Below are positions 62,591-64,000 of a stretch of DNA of 64,000 bases, in pieces. The notes beneath the pieces were generated by a model. It worked only from the letters and a program-made list of their open reading frames with translations. It searched no databases and was not told where the DNA came from. The DNA is from CAYHCE01 sp964355015. Its GTDB lineage: Bacteria > Cyanobacteriota > Cyanobacteriia > PCC-6307 > Cyanobiaceae. Position numbers and translations under genes: made by a program. Location of the stretch: positions 21,913 to 85,912 of the forward strand of contig CAYHCE010000009.1 in NCBI GenBank assembly GCA_964355015.1, written 5' to 3'. Within the stretch, counting starts at the first letter, position 1. Each line of letters opens with the position of its first letter.

Positions 62591-63125
62591 ACGATGGTGG
62601 CCAAGGGCATCCATCAAGTGCTGGCCTGGGATATCACTCTGATGCCCGGCCCTGCCAAGGGTCAGCTCTAATGCCTGTCGATGGTGATGGCTGTAGGGAG
62701 CCGGCGCATCCTGGGAACGGAGCTGCATGAGGTGCACTGCAGCGAGCTGGCTGGCATGTTTGTTGATCGTGTCTGCCGTGATGAGGGCATCAGCCGGGAT
62801 GCCGCTGCGCCGGTTTCGCAACCTGGATGCTGGGCGTGCCTGGGTTGATGGTTCTGTGGAGTGGCACAACGGCGAGCATCATCGAAGTGGCATCCAATAC
62901 CTGACGTCGAATCAGCGGCACTTCGGAGAAGCTCTGGACGCAGTCTTCTGCGAAGCGGTTGCCATCTGCGCCATCCGGCAGCAGACCTGCGAGCAGGCCC
63001 ATCAGAACCATCCACGCCGATGCAGCGGAACAACCCGCTGCTGGAAACAGCCTGAGGTTGTCAAGATCAACTATCCCAGACCAGGTAAGTCTGCCGCGAT
63101 CAGGAGCCGGCGTAAACATCACAAG
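62590..63125 (+). mobile_element. Decayed IS3-family transposase (orfB, integrase core)
   Basis: Plus-strand pieces: VAKGIHQVLAWDITLMPGPA then KGQL, an in-frame TAA, then SRRILGTELHEVHCSELAG with VCRDEGISRDAA. After a gap of missing sequence comes VEWHNGEHHRSGIQYLTSNQ, RHFGEALDAVF and HPRRCSGTTRCWKQPEVVKI. These match the DDE integrase core of IS3-type transposases, with the first Asp in WDIT kept and the Glu segment (usually before WYN) missing. No clear inverted repeats were found. Confidence 0.75.
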
Positions 63126-63286
63126 AGGCAGTACGAAATGCGAAGCTTTACCAAGCCTCGTGGTCCATGAAGCCAGGAGCATCAGTAGGCTGCGATCAGG
63201 TGCTCAGCACAAGCATCTCGAGCGGACAGCAACTCTGGACCTCACCGCGTTGCTGTTCCGAGGCTGCCAACCTTCCATCCCATCCC

Positions 63287-63643
63287 ATGCGCGTCAAACT
63301 GCTGGTCACGTATTCGGCCATGGCCATGTCGGCCCTCCTTCCGGGTCCGTCTTTCGCAGGTTTCAATTCTCCATACCTGGCCTCCTACGCCTATTCAGGC
63401 AAGCTTGCCGATTGCGTACAGCGGGGGCAACAAGCCCTGGAGCGACAAGGCTACAAAGTAGATGAAGTGAAATACTCAGACAGCAAGAAGTCGGCCTGGA
63501 TTTATTCGAGACATTCAGAGTTTGCCCTCGGCGCCACGATCGAATGCAAGGCCTCGGAAGGCAGGACGGCCGTTAGTGTTGCGGGCATGAATGACAAGGA
63601 AGCATTTGAATCGTTCTTGAAGCTGACTAAGGAAGAGTGGTGA
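63287..63643 (+). CDS. Small secreted protein, unknown family
   Basis: 118 residues from ATG 63287. A signal peptide (MRVKLLVTYSAMAMSALLPG, cleavage near SFA-GFN) leads to a mature part of about 93 residues with LADCVQRGQQALERQGYKVD, DSKKSAWIYSRHSEFALGAT, IECKASEGRTAVSVAGMNDK. Two cysteines could form a disulfide. The codon use is more A/T-rich than in the rest of the window, suggesting recent acquisition or weak selection. No function is recognised. Confidence 0.65.
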   Translation: MRVKLLVTYSAMAMSALLPGPSFAGFNSPYLASYAYSGKLADCVQRGQQALERQGYKVDEVKYSDSKKSAWIYSRHSEFALGATIECKASEGRTAVSVAGMNDKEAFESFLKLTKEEW

Positions 63644-63743
63644 ATGCTGGATCTGTTGAGCACTGAGGACACTGCACTGCAGCGGATCTGCTGCTCATCT
63701 GGCGTCATCGCCGGCACCATTGCCGGTACGCGACCTGTAAAGA

Positions 63744-64000
63744 ATGACTGAGTATGGCAAGCCTTCAGAGAAATGGCGTAGACACAAGGCAAAACTCCAG
63801 GCAATCCGTGAACACCAAAGCCGACAGCAAGCCACGGTGAGCCTGTCTCCCAAACTCACAAAATATGACGGGACACCTCGAAAAATCTTCGTCGCATCCT
63901 GTCAGCCTGTCAAAGATGCAATAGAATTCGTTCAACTAAATACATCTGAATGGGACAGCGTGGATTCTGGGATGAGGAGAAGCGTGTCCATAGGCTTCAG
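63744..64000 (+). CDS. Possible start of an unknown gene (runs off the window)
   Basis: From ATG 63744 the frame is open to the end of the window (85 codons): MTEYGKPSEKWRRHKAKLQA at the start, then LSPKLTKYDGTPRKIFVASC and FVQLNTSEWDSVDSGMRRSV. The ribosome-binding site is poor (TAAAGA). The basic helical start and lower G+C suggest an accessory gene. No family is recognised; it may also be a chance frame. Confidence 0.45.
   Translation, partial: MTEYGKPSEKWRRHKAKLQAIREHQSRQQATVSLSPKLTKYDGTPRKIFVASCQPVKDAIEFVQLNTSEWDSVDSGMRRSVSIGF

Overview
The window is strongly G+C-rich and comes from a unicellular picocyanobacterium of the Synechococcus/Cyanobium type. Evidence: a psbE-psbF-psbL-psbJ cluster preceded by rubA and ycf48, ndhC-ndhK-ndhJ of the photosynthetic NDH-1 complex, ChlD of Mg-chelatase, a high-light-inducible protein, a carotenoid oxygenase and frequent HIP1-like palindromes (GCGATCGC). 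The tRNAs carry no encoded CCA.

Layout. 1-4.2 kb: the 5' part of a CsgG-like gene, a cupin protein, small proteins, an HLIP (hli), a hydrolase, and a decayed AlbA_2/HsdR relic. 4.2-17.3 kb: a KefB-type antiporter, a fused PCMT/erythromycin-esterase-like protein, a two-gene chelatase unit (ChlH-like plus a second ChlD-like subunit), a slipin, and a GH13 amylase-family gene broken by a G7 tract. 17.3-30.7 kb: a SHOCT protein, a tRNA with anticodon CAU, pyrE, ygfZ, a RecB-like nuclease, a phosphohexomutase, a HAM1/RdgB pyrophosphatase, a stand-alone Nif11 protein, a DUF1499 protein, a carotenoid oxygenase, hisB, fabI, a lipoprotein and a thioredoxin-like protein. 30.7-40.1 kb: a DegT aminotransferase with a Cys-rich insert, a photolyase, a Nudix hydrolase, folK, chlD, an MCE/ABC lipid-transport pair and a YvcK-like protein. 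40.1-44.3 kb: ndhJ-ndhK-ndhC facing away from rubA-ycf48-psbEFLJ, the latter ended by a clear intrinsic terminator. 44.3-61.9 kb: a long mostly minus-strand housekeeping block (UDP-sugar genes, hisS, queE, pyrG, dps, a group-2 sigma factor, aspS, gcvT, speB-speE, mazG, a DUF2227 gene) with a few plus-strand genes (a Cys-rich protein, a cNMP-binding protein, carbonic anhydrase, arfB). 62-64 kb: tRNA-Val followed by a relic zone (decayed DprA-like gene, decayed IS3-family transposase), then a secreted protein and an open frame running off the end in visibly more A+T-rich DNA.

Functional links: rubA, ycf48 and psbEFLJ together serve photosystem II assembly. ugd-uxs-epimerase would supply UDP-glucuronate, UDP-xylose and UDP-galacturonate for surface polysaccharides and may be cotranscribed with pyrG-queE-hisS. 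speB-speE would convert agmatine to putrescine and then spermidine. The most unusual items are the second chelatase pair, the PCMT/esterase fusion, the cysteine-rich insert in the DegT enzyme, the amylase-family frameshift, and a 14-nt sequence shared by the regions upstream of hli and the carotenoid oxygenase gene. Start codons were moved from the longest open frame wherever family alignment from memory or ribosome-binding sites favoured another; these choices are stated per gene.
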